Notes: generated by a model from the sequence alone, not told the origin. Shown: positions 28,161 to 37,337, counted from the stretch's first letter. The stretch is DNA of 64,000 nucleotides from Paraburkholderia ribeironis (GCF_900019265.1 NZ_CYGX02000004.1:1-64000), one strand, 5' to 3'. Translations and numbers: made by a program.

Positions 28161-29927
28161 CTAGTGTTCGCTTCCGTAACCGTCCTTTTTAAGGAAGAGG
28201 ATAGCTTCGCTGTAAGTTCCGTGAGAACCGGGCCGAGCTGCGAAGTCCATCTTTGGAAGCTCCAGCGTCTGTACACGATCTAGACGAAAACCGATCTTAA
28301 ACTTTGGTTCAGTCGCAAGTTCGGTTATGGCGGCGACCATATCAAAGCGGCGCAGAACGCGCCGAGTCGTCATCTCGTAAAACATATGTTCTTTGCTTAC
28401 CACCAAGGCGACCATGCCACCTGGCTTGAGGACTCGCTTCATCTCCCGCAGCGAATGCCCTAGCTTTTCGAAATAGGCGGCAGTCGGCTTTGCCTTGGAT
28501 TTGCGTTCGCGCTGCGGCAACATCCAATTAACTAGCTCGGTCACGCTTTCAGGCAGGTTCTCGTTCGCCGGAACGGCTAAGATGCTTCCTACAATCTGAC
28601 TTTCACATTCATGGATTGCTTCTTCAGTCATCAATCCGAGAGCAACCAGCGAAGCTGCTCGACTTCGCAGATAAGTCTCTCGCCCCGACGCCGCCGGAAG
28701 ATACGGAGGTGAGGTAACCACCGCGTCGACACTGTCGTCCGCAAGCGGCAACTTTGCACAATCGCTAACGCCAACGGAAACGTCGCCGTACTGATCGACC
28801 ATACCTCCGTCTCTCAGAGCGCCCCAGCTGTCTAGCTTTCGCAACATAAATTCCAGCTGCGCCCGGAAGATCGCATATACGGAGCGTTTTGCTATTTCTA
28901 GAGCAAACCGATTGTCACCCGTCCCCATCCATCGCAAGGAAACTTTGGTGGCCAACGCGTGACTGAGCGCCAGTTCGAAGAGTTCCTTCGTCTCCTTGTC
29001 CTGGCAATTGGAGATAATTTGCTTTATGAAAGTAGCTTCGGATTCGATCTCCGTGCGAACCTCTGGTGTCAAGCGCCTAGGGTTCCGCTCAAGCAGAAAT
29101 CGCGGCAGCTCATACGGGGTTGTGCCGGAAATCAAATCCGGCACTACACTGCTTGCTTTTGCTGGTAATCGAGCCGCAGCCTCGCGGAACTTTTGCAGAT
29201 CAAGATGCCCTAGCACAGCTTTCGAATCTGAAATGAACGCCGAAAGAGGGTCGAGATCAAACTCAACGGCTTGCATTCCCATCAGGGACGCCTCGACACC
29301 TGTGGTGCCGCTACCGCAATAGGGATCAAGAACAACACCGGCAGAATCTGGGCAAGTGTAATTGATCAGCGAACGTGCCAGACGCGGGAAGAACTTAGCT
29401 TTATATTTGTGGAATCCATGGGTCAGGTATTCGTTTTTTCGCCTTGAAATGGGCGTCAACGGCGCACGTGTTGCGGCACTGACCGCTGCAGCGCCGGCCT
29501 CGTAAAGCTGCGATAAGGAGTGGCGCGACCGCAACGCGGCGCAAATATCCTTGCTGTCCTTTGCATACGCTGTCCACTCCAGCACTTGCGACTGAGTTGC
29601 AAACGTCAGCACACCATCGATTTCTGCCCAAGCATTGCCAACAGCGAGCGCCTCTGGATCGATCTCGTTAGCTTCGCGAAGAAAAAGCAAATCCCAAAAT
29701 GCGAACCGACGAAGAATAGTCTTCGCAATGTCCACCGTCACCTCGGTTACGAAGGTGCGGTGCCCCTCGATAAGCCAAGGTAGCTGAGGCACATTAAGCG
29801 AACGCCCGGCCTCGCCTGGAGAAATCTCCCTAAGTGGTTGTCCGATAAGGCTTTGCGCTTCCAGAAGGGCCAAGTGTTGATCGTCGTTCGACTCAACGTC
29901 TCGTTTATAGGTAAGGACAGCAAGCAT
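28161..29927 (-). CDS. Type II DNA methyltransferase (SPPY type, N4-cytosine or N6-adenine)
   Basis: 588 residues. A motif X-like segment (HKYKAKFFPRLARSLI, 173-188) precedes motif I DPYCGSGTTGVEA (201-213), which binds S-adenosylmethionine; the catalytic motif TSPPY lies at 405-409. Separation by about 195 residues suggests a target-recognition insert and an alpha-like motif order. SPPY is most common in N4-cytosine enzymes. The first about 165 residues are an extension I do not recognise. It is divergent from a controller gene and putative endonuclease, with a C-box in its promoter 21 bp before the start. Protects host DNA. Recognition sequence unknown. Confidence 0.93.
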   Translation of the reverse strand: MLAVLTYKRDVESNDDQHLALLEAQSLIGQPLREISPGEAGRSLNVPQLPWLIEGHRTFVTEVTVDIAKTILRRFAFWDLLFLREANEIDPEALAVGNAWAEIDGVLTFATQSQVLEWTAYAKDSKDICAALRSRHSLSQLYEAGAAAVSAATRAPLTPISRRKNEYLTHGFHKYKAKFFPRLARSLINYTCPDSAGVVLDPYCGSGTTGVEASLMGMQAVEFDLDPLSAFISDSKAVLGHLDLQKFREAAARLPAKASSVVPDLISGTTPYELPRFLLERNPRRLTPEVRTEIESEATFIKQIISNCQDKETKELFELALSHALATKVSLRWMGTGDNRFALEIAKRSVYAIFRAQLEFMLRKLDSWGALRDGGMVDQYGDVSVGVSDCAKLPLADDSVDAVVTSPPYLPAASGRETYLRSRAASLVALGLMTEEAIHECESQIVGSILAVPANENLPESVTELVNWMLPQRERKSKAKPTAAYFEKLGHSLREMKRVLKPGGMVALVVSKEHMFYEMTTRRVLRRFDMVAAITELATEPKFKIGFRLDRVQTLELPKMDFAARPGSHGTYSEAILFLKKDGYGSEH

Positions 29928-29947
29928 GCAGTAAGGCGCGTGGCGCT

Positions 29948-29971
29948 ACTTATAGTCTGTAGACTCATAGT
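29948..29971. promoter_or_regulatory. C-box operator of the restriction-modification controller
   Basis: ACTTATAGTCT, a GT centre, then AGACTCATAGT: eight of eleven positions match across the dyad. The AC(T)TATAGTC / GACT...AGT core matches the known operator family of C proteins such as those of PvuII, AhdI and Esp1396I. It lies between the divergent methyltransferase and controller genes, as in self-timed systems. Confidence 0.8.
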
Positions 29972-30018
29972 GTACATGAAAGAAAAATGTGAGTCGAGCG
30001 AGAAAAACGACTACTGCA

Positions 30019-30243
30019 ATGCAATGCACGAATACGCACACCTTGAGAACCCGATTCGCTAAGCGATTACGCGAACACCGGCTGAGAAGCGGCTTTTCTC
30101 AAGAAGAACTGGCCGAAAGATGTGGATTACACCGCACCTACATTGGCTCAGTTGAACGTGGTGAGCGAAATATATCTATAGACAACATTGAGCGCATTGC
30201 GGAGAGCCTCGGCGTTTCCGCAAGCATGCTGTTGGAAGAATAA
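30019..30243 (+). CDS. Restriction-modification controller (C) protein, XRE family
   Basis: 74 residues from ATG (MQCTNTHTLRTRFAKRL); an in-frame GTG ten codons earlier is an alternative. The helix-turn-helix is SQEELAERCGLHRTYIGSVE, followed by RGERNISIDNIERIAESLGV and a short tail, the standard single-domain form of C proteins. These dimers bind C-boxes, first activating their own gene and the endonuclease, later repressing. A C-box lies 50 bp upstream, and the endonuclease begins four bases after its stop, so both are one transcript. No clear ribosome site; many C genes have leaderless messages. Confidence 0.88.
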   Translation: MQCTNTHTLRTRFAKRLREHRLRSGFSQEELAERCGLHRTYIGSVERGERNISIDNIERIAESLGVSASMLLEE

Positions 30244-30246
30244 GAA

Positions 30247-31656
30247 ATGGCGTCGAATGAGACAAAGCGCAGTCGATTCAGTGGCCCATGTACAGACTGT
30301 GGTTATAAAAACGACTGTAAGGCGTATGTGGAGTTATCAGATCATCTGTTCAGTCACGCCAAGTTCAATAGTGAACCGGTATTGTCTGTTATGGATCAGG
30401 CACTCGATGAACTCGTTCGTTTGTATATAGGTTCTCTCGGGATTCTCCGTTCTCAGCGTAGACTGGAGCAAAGCGCATTGGGCAACGCGCTGTCTGCGCT
30501 AGTGGACCTTTGCATAACAGGCATTTATACGAATGGGCTCATTAATGACCGCGCTGAATTTGTTCAAGAGGCGCTCATTTGTCGCGATGGGCACGCCATT
30601 TTCCCCTACACATGGATGTGCCCAGTTTGCGTTGCTGCTGGCCGTTCACGTCCAGACTGCTACTTGCCTGGTGCGCGAAGGGAAAAAAAGAATGGAAAAA
30701 TCCGAGATTTTCCCAATGTTGATCGGCTTGCCAAACCGGGAGGCCGTGCTATCGGCGATCAAGGCATACAGGCGATCAAGTCGCTGCTTAGGGCCGTGCT
30801 AAAGGTTAGCGATCCAACTGCGCGATTGCGCGACGGTGGCGGCGCAAGGGGCGAGTTTGATCTTACAGTAGCAACGCACGAGGTCCTTGCCTTTATTGAG
30901 GTTAAGGCAAAGCCTTTGGTGTCTTATCCTCTCGTAGTTGATATCAGTGATAGTGATAATAGGGAAAAACATCATCGCTGGCAGAATATTTCCGCAGGAG
31001 CAGCTAAGTCTTTTTCCTTGTTTTTAGGGGCGATAAAAGAATTTCTGAATCTATCTCGGCCCACAATCGACAATGTCGACTCGTGGCCACTTCCTGATTT
31101 GGCCAGACTTGCTGGGAATCCAGACACCGTCGCTTGTATCATCGATAATTGGTCGCAGCACGCTTCAGCTTATGCGACTTGGAAAGACGAGCCCGACAGG
31201 CTCCGCTGGCATCGGTTTGGCTGCGGAAATTTCAACACTGATGATATCGACGGTACACGTGTTGAGAAGCGCGTCGCAAATACTAAGGAGTTACCTGGAT
31301 TAGACCGAACGGATGATATAAAGAAAGGGGCCGCACAGGTTTTGCGATATAGCCGACTCAAATTCCTTTGTGAGAAAAGGTCACTGCATTCAGTCTTAAT
31401 GGGAAACACTGATGCATTAACTCACCACGATGACTATGTCTCACCTCTCTTGCACTTGAAGGTTATTGACTCTCAGGGAGCCCCCGAAAGGACTGAGTGG
31501 ATTTTTGATGCGATGATCGGCCTGACGCATAATCATTTCAATGCCTCAAAGCTAGGTGAGATTTTCGCGTTTGAACGGTTGCTGACTGCGTTGACCCCAC
31601 CGACGAACGACTTGACCGAGGCACTTGCGCATGCGCAGGACGCGTCGCTTCCTTGA
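30247..31656 (+). CDS. Putative type II restriction endonuclease, PD-(D/E)XK type, not recognised
   Basis: 469 residues. Assigned by position after a C gene and divergent from a DNA methyltransferase. A plausible nuclease centre is GEFDLTVATHEVLAFIEVKAK (D205, E218, K220), fitting D-Xn-E-X-K. Two cysteine clusters, C15/C18/C24 and C125/C128/C138, suggest zinc binding. I do not recognise the family from the sequence. Codon use is AT-richer than flanking genes, as in horizontally acquired restriction systems. It should cut the DNA sequence the neighbouring methyltransferase protects. Other nuclease roles cannot be excluded. Starts four bases after the controller stop. Confidence 0.75.
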   Translation: MASNETKRSRFSGPCTDCGYKNDCKAYVELSDHLFSHAKFNSEPVLSVMDQALDELVRLYIGSLGILRSQRRLEQSALGNALSALVDLCITGIYTNGLINDRAEFVQEALICRDGHAIFPYTWMCPVCVAAGRSRPDCYLPGARREKKNGKIRDFPNVDRLAKPGGRAIGDQGIQAIKSLLRAVLKVSDPTARLRDGGGARGEFDLTVATHEVLAFIEVKAKPLVSYPLVVDISDSDNREKHHRWQNISAGAAKSFSLFLGAIKEFLNLSRPTIDNVDSWPLPDLARLAGNPDTVACIIDNWSQHASAYATWKDEPDRLRWHRFGCGNFNTDDIDGTRVEKRVANTKELPGLDRTDDIKKGAAQVLRYSRLKFLCEKRSLHSVLMGNTDALTHHDDYVSPLLHLKVIDSQGAPERTEWIFDAMIGLTHNHFNASKLGEIFAFERLLTALTPPTNDLTEALAHAQDASLP

Positions 31657-31769
31657 GCAGCATTGTTGCAAGTTCGTTTCCGGCTGCGCACTGTCTCGCG
31701 AACGCTTCGCAATAGCGAACCAGCGACTCCTCATCAACGGCATCCAACACATACCTGCGCCAGACTTCT
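31640..31769 (-). pseudogene. Possible fragment of a phage terminase small subunit (P27-like)
   Basis: A short reverse-strand frame after a TAA reads TEVWRRYVLDAVDEESLVRY then CEAFARQ. The W-R-x-V ... VDxxxLxxYCxAxAR pattern resembles the P27-type terminase small subunit. It then degenerates and overlaps the 3' end of the endonuclease gene. Too short for confidence. Confidence 0.28.
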
Positions 31770-32171
31770 GTTTAGCCAATGCGGGTCAATAGCTAGTGCT
31801 AAGTGAGACAGTCCTGCCAGCAGGTTCCCGCCAGCGTGGCGACCGCTGTGACCCCGCAGATTTGCAAAAGCGGGCTTCATGTCGTGGTTCGCGCATGCCA
31901 AATTTCCTTATGTTCCGACTTGCAAGGCAGAATCTGGAAACGCGCGGCCGCCAGCGCACGTCGCACAAGGCGAGTTGCAAAGGTGCGCCGGCCCGAGATG
32001 GAGTGAGCGGACAAATTGGAAGACGGAGCGTGGATATCAGAACTGCATCGCAAGATTGACCATCCGGTCAACCCTGCGTCCTCCTCGGCGTCAGACAGAC
32101 GAACTGTCTGTCACCCCGACGTCACGCTGCGGGATGTCAAACTGGACCATGACGGAAGCGCCAGCAAATAA
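31770..32171. other. Intergenic stretch at the right edge of the island
   Basis: About 400 bp with no credible gene. Composition drifts back to high GC. No obvious integrase, transposase or repeat of the tRNA 3' end seen elsewhere. Confidence 0.5.
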
Positions 32172-32198
32172 AAAACCGGCCTAAGTGGCCGGTTTTAA
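32172..32198 (-). terminator. Terminator of the tRNA-Ala gene
   Basis: AAAACCGGCC, TAAGT loop, GGCCGGTTTT: ten perfect pairs. On the reverse strand the stem ends in a T-run (GGTTTTTT), about 12 bp after the tRNA. Confidence 0.9.
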
Positions 32199-32209
32199 AG
32201 AAAATCCCG

Positions 32210-32285
<76 letters not shown>

Positions 32286-32297
32286 AATGTGCGAATA

Positions 32298-32328
32298 ATT
32301 CTAGCACAGCCATTTTCGCTTTTGCCAA
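32298..32328 (-). promoter_or_regulatory. Promoter of tRNA-Ala
   Basis: On the reverse strand TTGGCA, 19-bp spacer, then extended -10 TGC-TAGAAT, with the transcript start expected a few bases before the mature tRNA end. Confidence 0.55.
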
Positions 32329-32353
32329 ACCCGCCAAGGCAGCCGCCAACCCC

Positions 32354-32704
32354 TCACTTCGCCGGCGCCCCCGCCAGCACCCAACCCACCACCGCGTGAA
32401 TGTCGGCATCGCTCATCGACTGATGCGCCGGCATCGGGATCATGCCCCACACGCCGGAGCCGCCGTCCTTAACCTTGCGCGCCAGTTTCACCGGCGCCTG
32501 CGCATCGCCCTTGTACTTCGCGGCAATCTGCTGAAACGATGGGCCGACCAGCTTGCGGTCCACTGCGTGACACCCCATGCAGGCATTTGCATCAGCGACT
32601 ATCCTGCCGCGCGGCGCATCGGCTGCGCTTGCCGCTGTCGCCAAACCACCCGCCAGCGCACCGAGCATCAGCGCAGTGACAGCGACGGCAACCTCGCGCT
32701 TCAT
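32354..32704 (-). CDS. Class I cytochrome c (c-551/c-552-like)
   Basis: 116 residues with a signal peptide (MKREVAVAVTALMLGALAGG... cleaved near ASA-ADA). Haem is attached at CMGCH (C42, C45, H46); the axial methionine is likely M91 in GVWGMIPMPAH, the standard arrangement of c-551 type proteins. It should be a soluble periplasmic electron carrier. Its start overlaps the dolP stop (ATGA), so it is the last gene of the yraN-diaA-dolP group here; this cytochrome is not part of the E. coli yra block. Confidence 0.92.
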   Translation of the reverse strand: MKREVAVAVTALMLGALAGGLATAASAADAPRGRIVADANACMGCHAVDRKLVGPSFQQIAAKYKGDAQAPVKLARKVKDGGSGVWGMIPMPAHQSMSDADIHAVVGWVLAGAPAK

Positions 32705-33492
32705 GGCGTCGCCTTCGGATTACCCGGACGCACCGAGTTCGAATTGCTGACCGGCGCGGGCGCCTGCTGCTCGAGCGGCCGCGCGCTCACCGATGAATCG
32801 GGAATCGCGCCCACCGTCGGTTCGGCCGCTTCCGGCTGCGAAGCGGCCACCGGCGCGGTGGCCGCCGCAGTGGTTGCGGCTGCGGCTTCCTGCGGCTGAA
32901 TGTACTGGAACACCTTCACGACCTGCGTCACGCCCGGCACGCGGCTCGCGACATCTGCGCCGCGATTGCCTTCGTCCATCGTGACGAGCCCCATCAGAAA
33001 CACCGAGCCTCGCTCGGCCACCACCTTGAAGTCGTTCGCTGAAATGTTCTTCTCGGCGATCAGCGCAGTCTTCACGCGCGTTTCGAGGTAAGTGTCATTG
33101 GTGCGCGATGAGAACGAGCTGGCCGGCATGATCGCCAGTTCGTTGACGATCGTACTGACGTTGTTCAAGCCACGCACGATATTCTCAGCGCGCTGCTTCG
33201 ACGCCTCCCCCGCCACCTCGCCGGTCAGCAACACGCGACGGTTGAACACCGCCACGTTGACGTGCGCACTGTCCGGCAGATTCTGGCTGATCTGCGACAG
33301 CGCCTTCACCTGCAACTCGCGATCTTCGGTCTGCGCGCCGAGCGTGCGCCGGTCGGACGCCACCAGCGCGCCGCCGCCCGCCGCACCGGCGACGGCGAGA
33401 AAGCAGCCCTGCAACGTTGCGGACAGCCCCGCCGCGAACCCAATCACCAGCACGGTTCTCACCAGTGTCTTCTTGATGCGGAATACGCTCAT
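32701..33492 (-). CDS. dolP: BON-domain outer-membrane lipoprotein (DolP/YraP family)
   Basis: 263 residues. A lipoprotein signal peptide ends in LQGC (C30). Two BON domains follow (about 65-130 and 135-205); the first has VNVAVFNRRVLLTGEVAGEA and the second TRVKTALIAEKNISANDF with FLMGLVT. E. coli DolP has the same two BON domains and supports outer-membrane integrity. Here an Ala/Pro-rich tail of about 65 residues (EAAAATTAAATAPVAASQPE) is added. ATG chosen over an adjacent upstream TTG. The gene sits between diaA and the cytochrome gene. Confidence 0.9.
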   Translation of the reverse strand: MSVFRIKKTLVRTVLVIGFAAGLSATLQGCFLAVAGAAGGGALVASDRRTLGAQTEDRELQVKALSQISQNLPDSAHVNVAVFNRRVLLTGEVAGEASKQRAENIVRGLNNVSTIVNELAIMPASSFSSRTNDTYLETRVKTALIAEKNISANDFKVVAERGSVFLMGLVTMDEGNRGADVASRVPGVTQVVKVFQYIQPQEAAAATTAAATAPVAASQPEAAEPTVGAIPDSSVSARPLEQQAPAPVSNSNSVRPGNPKATP

Positions 33493-33518
33493 CAACTAGC
33501 TCTCCTTCGGGATCAGTC

Positions 33519-34286
<768 letters not shown>

Positions 34287-34321
34287 TTATCGCACTCACG
34301 ACCGTTCCCCGCTCACGGACG

Positions 34322-34786
34322 TCAGACTTCGTCGGCGCGAAATGCATCGCGCAACCAGACGAGCTGGCCAGCTTCGAAAGCAATCACGTCGAAACGGCAT
34401 ACGGGCGGCTCCTGCAAACCGCGGCTGCGGGTGGCCAGGTAGTGCTGCGCCGCACGCACGATGCGCCGTTTCTTTTGCCAGCCGATGCTCGCCACCGCGC
34501 CGCCATACCGGCGCTGCGCACGTGCGCGAACTTCGACGAAGACCAGCGTGCCGTCGCGATCGCGCATCACGAGATCGATCTCGCCGCGTGGGCACGACAC
34601 ATTGCACGCGACGAACCGCAAACGCTGGCGCTGCAAAAACTCTCGCGCACGCGCCTCGAAAGCGTCACCGACGAGCTTGGACCGGCCGGGCCCAGAAAAG
34701 TTGTGCCGGCCGGCGGCCACGCTTAGCGGCACGGTCAGACGCGCCGTGATCGGCGCACTTGCCGGCTTACTGATGGACTCATTCAT
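34322..34786 (-). CDS. yraN: YraN/UPF0102 family nuclease-like protein
   Basis: 154 residues as annotated from [16 protein letters not shown]. The UPF0102 core runs from about residue 45: [20 protein letters not shown], then the nuclease-like motif [22 protein letters not shown] (D, E-V-R in PD-(D/E)XK order) and ending FRADEV. YraN proteins resemble Holliday-junction resolvases; their role is not settled. The start is uncertain: the frame stays open upstream through a 12-bp repeat array encoding four-residue repeats of the form xESM/SGAM, up to the rsmI start. The next gene, rsmI, is divergent. Confidence 0.82.
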   Translation of the reverse strand: MNESISKPASAPITARLTVPLSVAAGRHNFSGPGRSKLVGDAFEARAREFLQRQRLRFVACNVSCPRGEIDLVMRDRDGTLVFVEVRARAQRRYGGAVASIGWQKKRRIVRAAQHYLATRSRGLQEPPVCRFDVIAFEAGQLVWLRDAFRADEV

Positions 34787-34844
34787 CGACGCACTCACCG
34801 CATCACTCACCGACTCACCCGTCGACTTACTCGCCGCATCACTG

Positions 34845-34940
34845 ATCGACTCCCCTATCGACTCCCCCATCGACTCCCCCATCGACTCACTCATCGCCCC
34901 ACTCATCGCCCCACTCATCGACTCCCCCATCGACTCACTC
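34845..34940. repeat. 12-bp tandem repeat array, eight units
   Basis: Eight contiguous 12-bp units: four like ATCGACTCCCCC/T, two ATCGACTCACTC and two ATCGCCCCACTC. More decayed units flank it from about 34770. It lies between yraN and rsmI; read on the reverse strand in the yraN frame it would encode four-residue repeats. A unit of four codons keeps frame on length change. Confidence 0.9.
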
Positions 34941-35033
34941 GCCGCATCACTCACCGACCCGCCGCCGCCCGGACCGCGCGGCGCTGCGTGGCACAATGTT
35001 GGCCTCTTTCCGTCTGTTTGCGTCTTCTGCCTC

Positions 35034-35912
35034 ATGACTCCTCTTTCCGAACTCGCACAAGGGCAGCAGTACCCCACCGCCGCGCTGTATGTGGTGGCTA
35101 CGCCGATCGGCAACATCGCCGACGTCACGCTGCGCGCGTTGCATGTGCTCGGACTGGTGGACCGCATCGCCGCCGAAGACACCCGCAACACGGGCCAGTT
35201 GCTCGCGCGCTATGGCATCTCGAAGCCGCTCGTCGCCGTGCATCAGCACAACGAGCGCGCCGCGGCGCTGCGCCTCATCGAACATCTGCAAGCGGGCGAA
35301 CGCGTGGCCTATGTGTCCGATGCAGGCACGCCGGGCATCTCGGATCCCGGCGCGAAACTCGTCGACGCCGTCCGGGAAGCCGGCTTTCCAGTCATCCCAT
35401 TGCCCGGCGCAAGCGCACTCGCGACCGCGTTGAGCGTGGCCGGCGACTGGGTCGCGACGTTTTCCTTCCTCGGCTTCCTGCCGTCGAAGGCCAAGGCCCG
35501 CGCCGCGACGCTGCAGTCGCTCGCGAAACATCCTCACGCGATGGTGTTCTACGAGGCGCCGCACCGGATCGTCGAAACCGTGCAGGCATTGGCCGACGCG
35601 TTCAGCGGCGAGCGCAGGTTGCTGATCGCGCGGGAATTGACAAAGTTACATGAAGCGCTACACCGCGGCACCCTGGCCGAAGGGCCAACGTGGCTGGCTG
35701 CCGATCCGAACCGGCAACGCGGTGAATTCGTGCTGGTGGTGGAAGGCGCGCCGCAGGAAGCCGCCGGCGAACACGATCACGACGCGTTGCTGGGCATTCT
35801 GCTGGAAGAGTTGACCGTGAGTAGCGCGGCGAAGGTGGCGGCGGCCATTACCGGCGCGCCGCGCAACGCGCTGTACGCACGCGCGTTGGCGCTGAAGGCG
35901 GACGACGCATAG
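35034..35912 (+). CDS. rsmI: 16S rRNA (cytidine1402-2'-O)-methyltransferase RsmI
   Basis: 292 residues of the tetrapyrrole-methylase fold. The signature [14 protein letters not shown], then [13 protein letters not shown] and the SAM-binding [14 protein letters not shown] segment, identify RsmI (YraL), which methylates C1402 of 16S rRNA in the ribosomal P site with S-adenosylmethionine. Start at [10 protein letters not shown]; no strong ribosome site is visible. It is divergent from yraN as in E. coli. An 11-bp repeat array begins four bases after the stop codon. Confidence 0.93.
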   Translation: MTPLSELAQGQQYPTAALYVVATPIGNIADVTLRALHVLGLVDRIAAEDTRNTGQLLARYGISKPLVAVHQHNERAAALRLIEHLQAGERVAYVSDAGTPGISDPGAKLVDAVREAGFPVIPLPGASALATALSVAGDWVATFSFLGFLPSKAKARAATLQSLAKHPHAMVFYEAPHRIVETVQALADAFSGERRLLIARELTKLHEALHRGTLAEGPTWLAADPNRQRGEFVLVVEGAPQEAAGEHDHDALLGILLEELTVSSAAKVAAAITGAPRNALYARALALKADDA

Positions 35913-35916
35913 AAAC

Positions 35917-35982
35917 AGAAGCGGCCGAGAAGCGGTCGAGACGCGACCGAGAAACGACCGAGAAGCGGCCAAGAAGCGGCCG
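35917..35982. repeat. 11-bp tandem repeat array, six units
   Basis: Six head-to-tail 11-bp units with consensus AGAAGCGGCCG (variants AGAAGCGGTCG, AGACGCGACCG, AGAAACGACCG, AGAAGCGGCCA) directly follow the rsmI stop and end ten bases before a terminator hairpin. Non-coding. Confidence 0.9.
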
Positions 35983-35992
35983 CGCAAAACAT

Positions 35993-36022
35993 AAGGGCCG
36001 CGCAATGCGGCCCTTCGTTTTT
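35993..36022 (+). terminator. Rho-independent terminator after rsmI
   Basis: AAGGGCCGC, GCAAT loop, GCGGCCCTT, followed by CGTTTTT. Confidence 0.88.
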
Positions 36023-36097
36023 CCACCGACAACGGCATAAACGGCTGCCGGCTCGCACGACGCGTGGAGCGCACGCGCGGCGGCTATATCTGCTACA

Positions 36098-36700
36098 TCA
36101 CTTATCGGCGGCCGGACCCGAGTTCGACGCCAGCGTTTCGTCAAGCTCCGCGCGGGCTTCCCGCTGCGTCAGACCTTCAATCAAGACGCGCGCCGTGCCG
36201 ACGTGGCGCATGTTGAGCGCGGCCGCGGCGGCCATCGACAGATCGATCACCCGGCCGCGCGCATAGGGGCCGCGGTCGTTGATACGTACCACGACCGAGC
36301 GCGAGGTGGCCGGATTGGTCACGCGCACATACGAACCGAGTGGCAGCGTGCGGTGCGCGGCCGTCAATGCGTGCATGTCGTAACGTTCGCCGTTGGCGGT
36401 ACGGTGGCCATGAAAGCCACGGCCGTACCAGGATGCGCGACCCGTCTGATGAAAGTCCGAAACGTCCGAACCTTCGTCAGTCAGCGGCTTCGCGTCGGCC
36501 AGCAAACCGCCCTTGACGACGATGTCAGAGGCCGGCGCGCTGCCAAAGGACTGCGGACCAAAGGTCGCTGCCTGCGCTTTCTTCGTGCTGCGCAGCACGT
36601 CGTTTGCAGACGTGTCGGTGGCGCTTGGCGGCGTGGCACAGCCAGCCAGCACAAAAAAGGCAAAAGTTGTCCCTAGACTACGGGTTAACCGAGTTTTCAT
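36098..36700 (-). CDS. rlpA: Septal ring lytic transglycosylase RlpA-like lipoprotein
   Basis: 200 residues. Lipoprotein signal MKTRLTRSLGTTFAFFVLAGC with lipobox cysteine at 21. The double-psi beta-barrel domain (about 85-175) carries GRASWYGRGFHGHRTANGE, DMHALTAAHRTLPLGSYVRV and VVVRINDRGPYARGRVIDLS, the catalytic and structural core of RlpA, which cleaves denuded peptidoglycan strands. The C-terminal SPOR domain of E. coli RlpA is absent. An upstream ATG ten codons earlier is possible but gives an unusually long signal peptide. Acts at the outer membrane. Confidence 0.9.
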   Translation of the reverse strand: MKTRLTRSLGTTFAFFVLAGCATPPSATDTSANDVLRSTKKAQAATFGPQSFGSAPASDIVVKGGLLADAKPLTDEGSDVSDFHQTGRASWYGRGFHGHRTANGERYDMHALTAAHRTLPLGSYVRVTNPATSRSVVVRINDRGPYARGRVIDLSMAAAAALNMRHVGTARVLIEGLTQREARAELDETLASNSGPAADK

Positions 36701-37337
36701 AAGACGTGTAATCACGTTGTCGAGCCGCATCACGCGACAAGTTGCGCGTGTTGCCTGCGACTCCGGCGGTAACGGACGACGACGCGCCGCGCTGACAAGC
36801 GCAGTACGCCAAAGCCCGGATGCGGCTCACTCAGCCGCTACCGCACGGTTAATTTTCACGTCTGGCGCAACCTGTCCCCGGCAGCCTGACCAGACCCCAC
36901 ATGCCGCCATCGAACGTGGCAAAACACGTTCTTGCGCGCGCAACTCAGCGCGCAGGAACGGCGGCGTAGGCCCCACCCAGCGTCACGGCAGTTAAGTCCG
37001 TAGCAGGCGCGCGGCGCCTGGCTGGGCAAGACGTGTGCATCGAATGCATCGATACCTGATGGCCGTCGACAAACTTGACAGCCCGTACTTGAATGGCGAT
37101 CCGCGATCCCGTATTCATGGGGACGCATCGCCGCGTGGCACACACAGTTTCCTGTGCATGAGGTCTATTATACCCAAAACAATTTCCTGGGTCGGCAAGT
37201 GGCTGAAAACCTTGATCAATTGTCACATCTGCCGCAAAAATGAGCAGACGAAACGCCGCCAGCAAGGCTTCAACGCCCGCCACGGGCGCGCTCAAGAGGC
37301 CGGTACAATCAACGTTTTTCCAGCGGCGCCGTCATCC
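36701..37337. other. Long intergenic region between divergent rlpA and MBL-fold gene
   Basis: About 640 bp with no believable gene. A TACAAT -10-like box at about 37310, 23 bp before the MBL-fold gene start, is the only promoter-like element; an AT-rich stretch surrounds 37165-37240. Confidence 0.4.

Noticed and set aside
34845..34940. CRISPR array
   Set aside because: Units are contiguous 12-mers without spacers and no cas gene is present.
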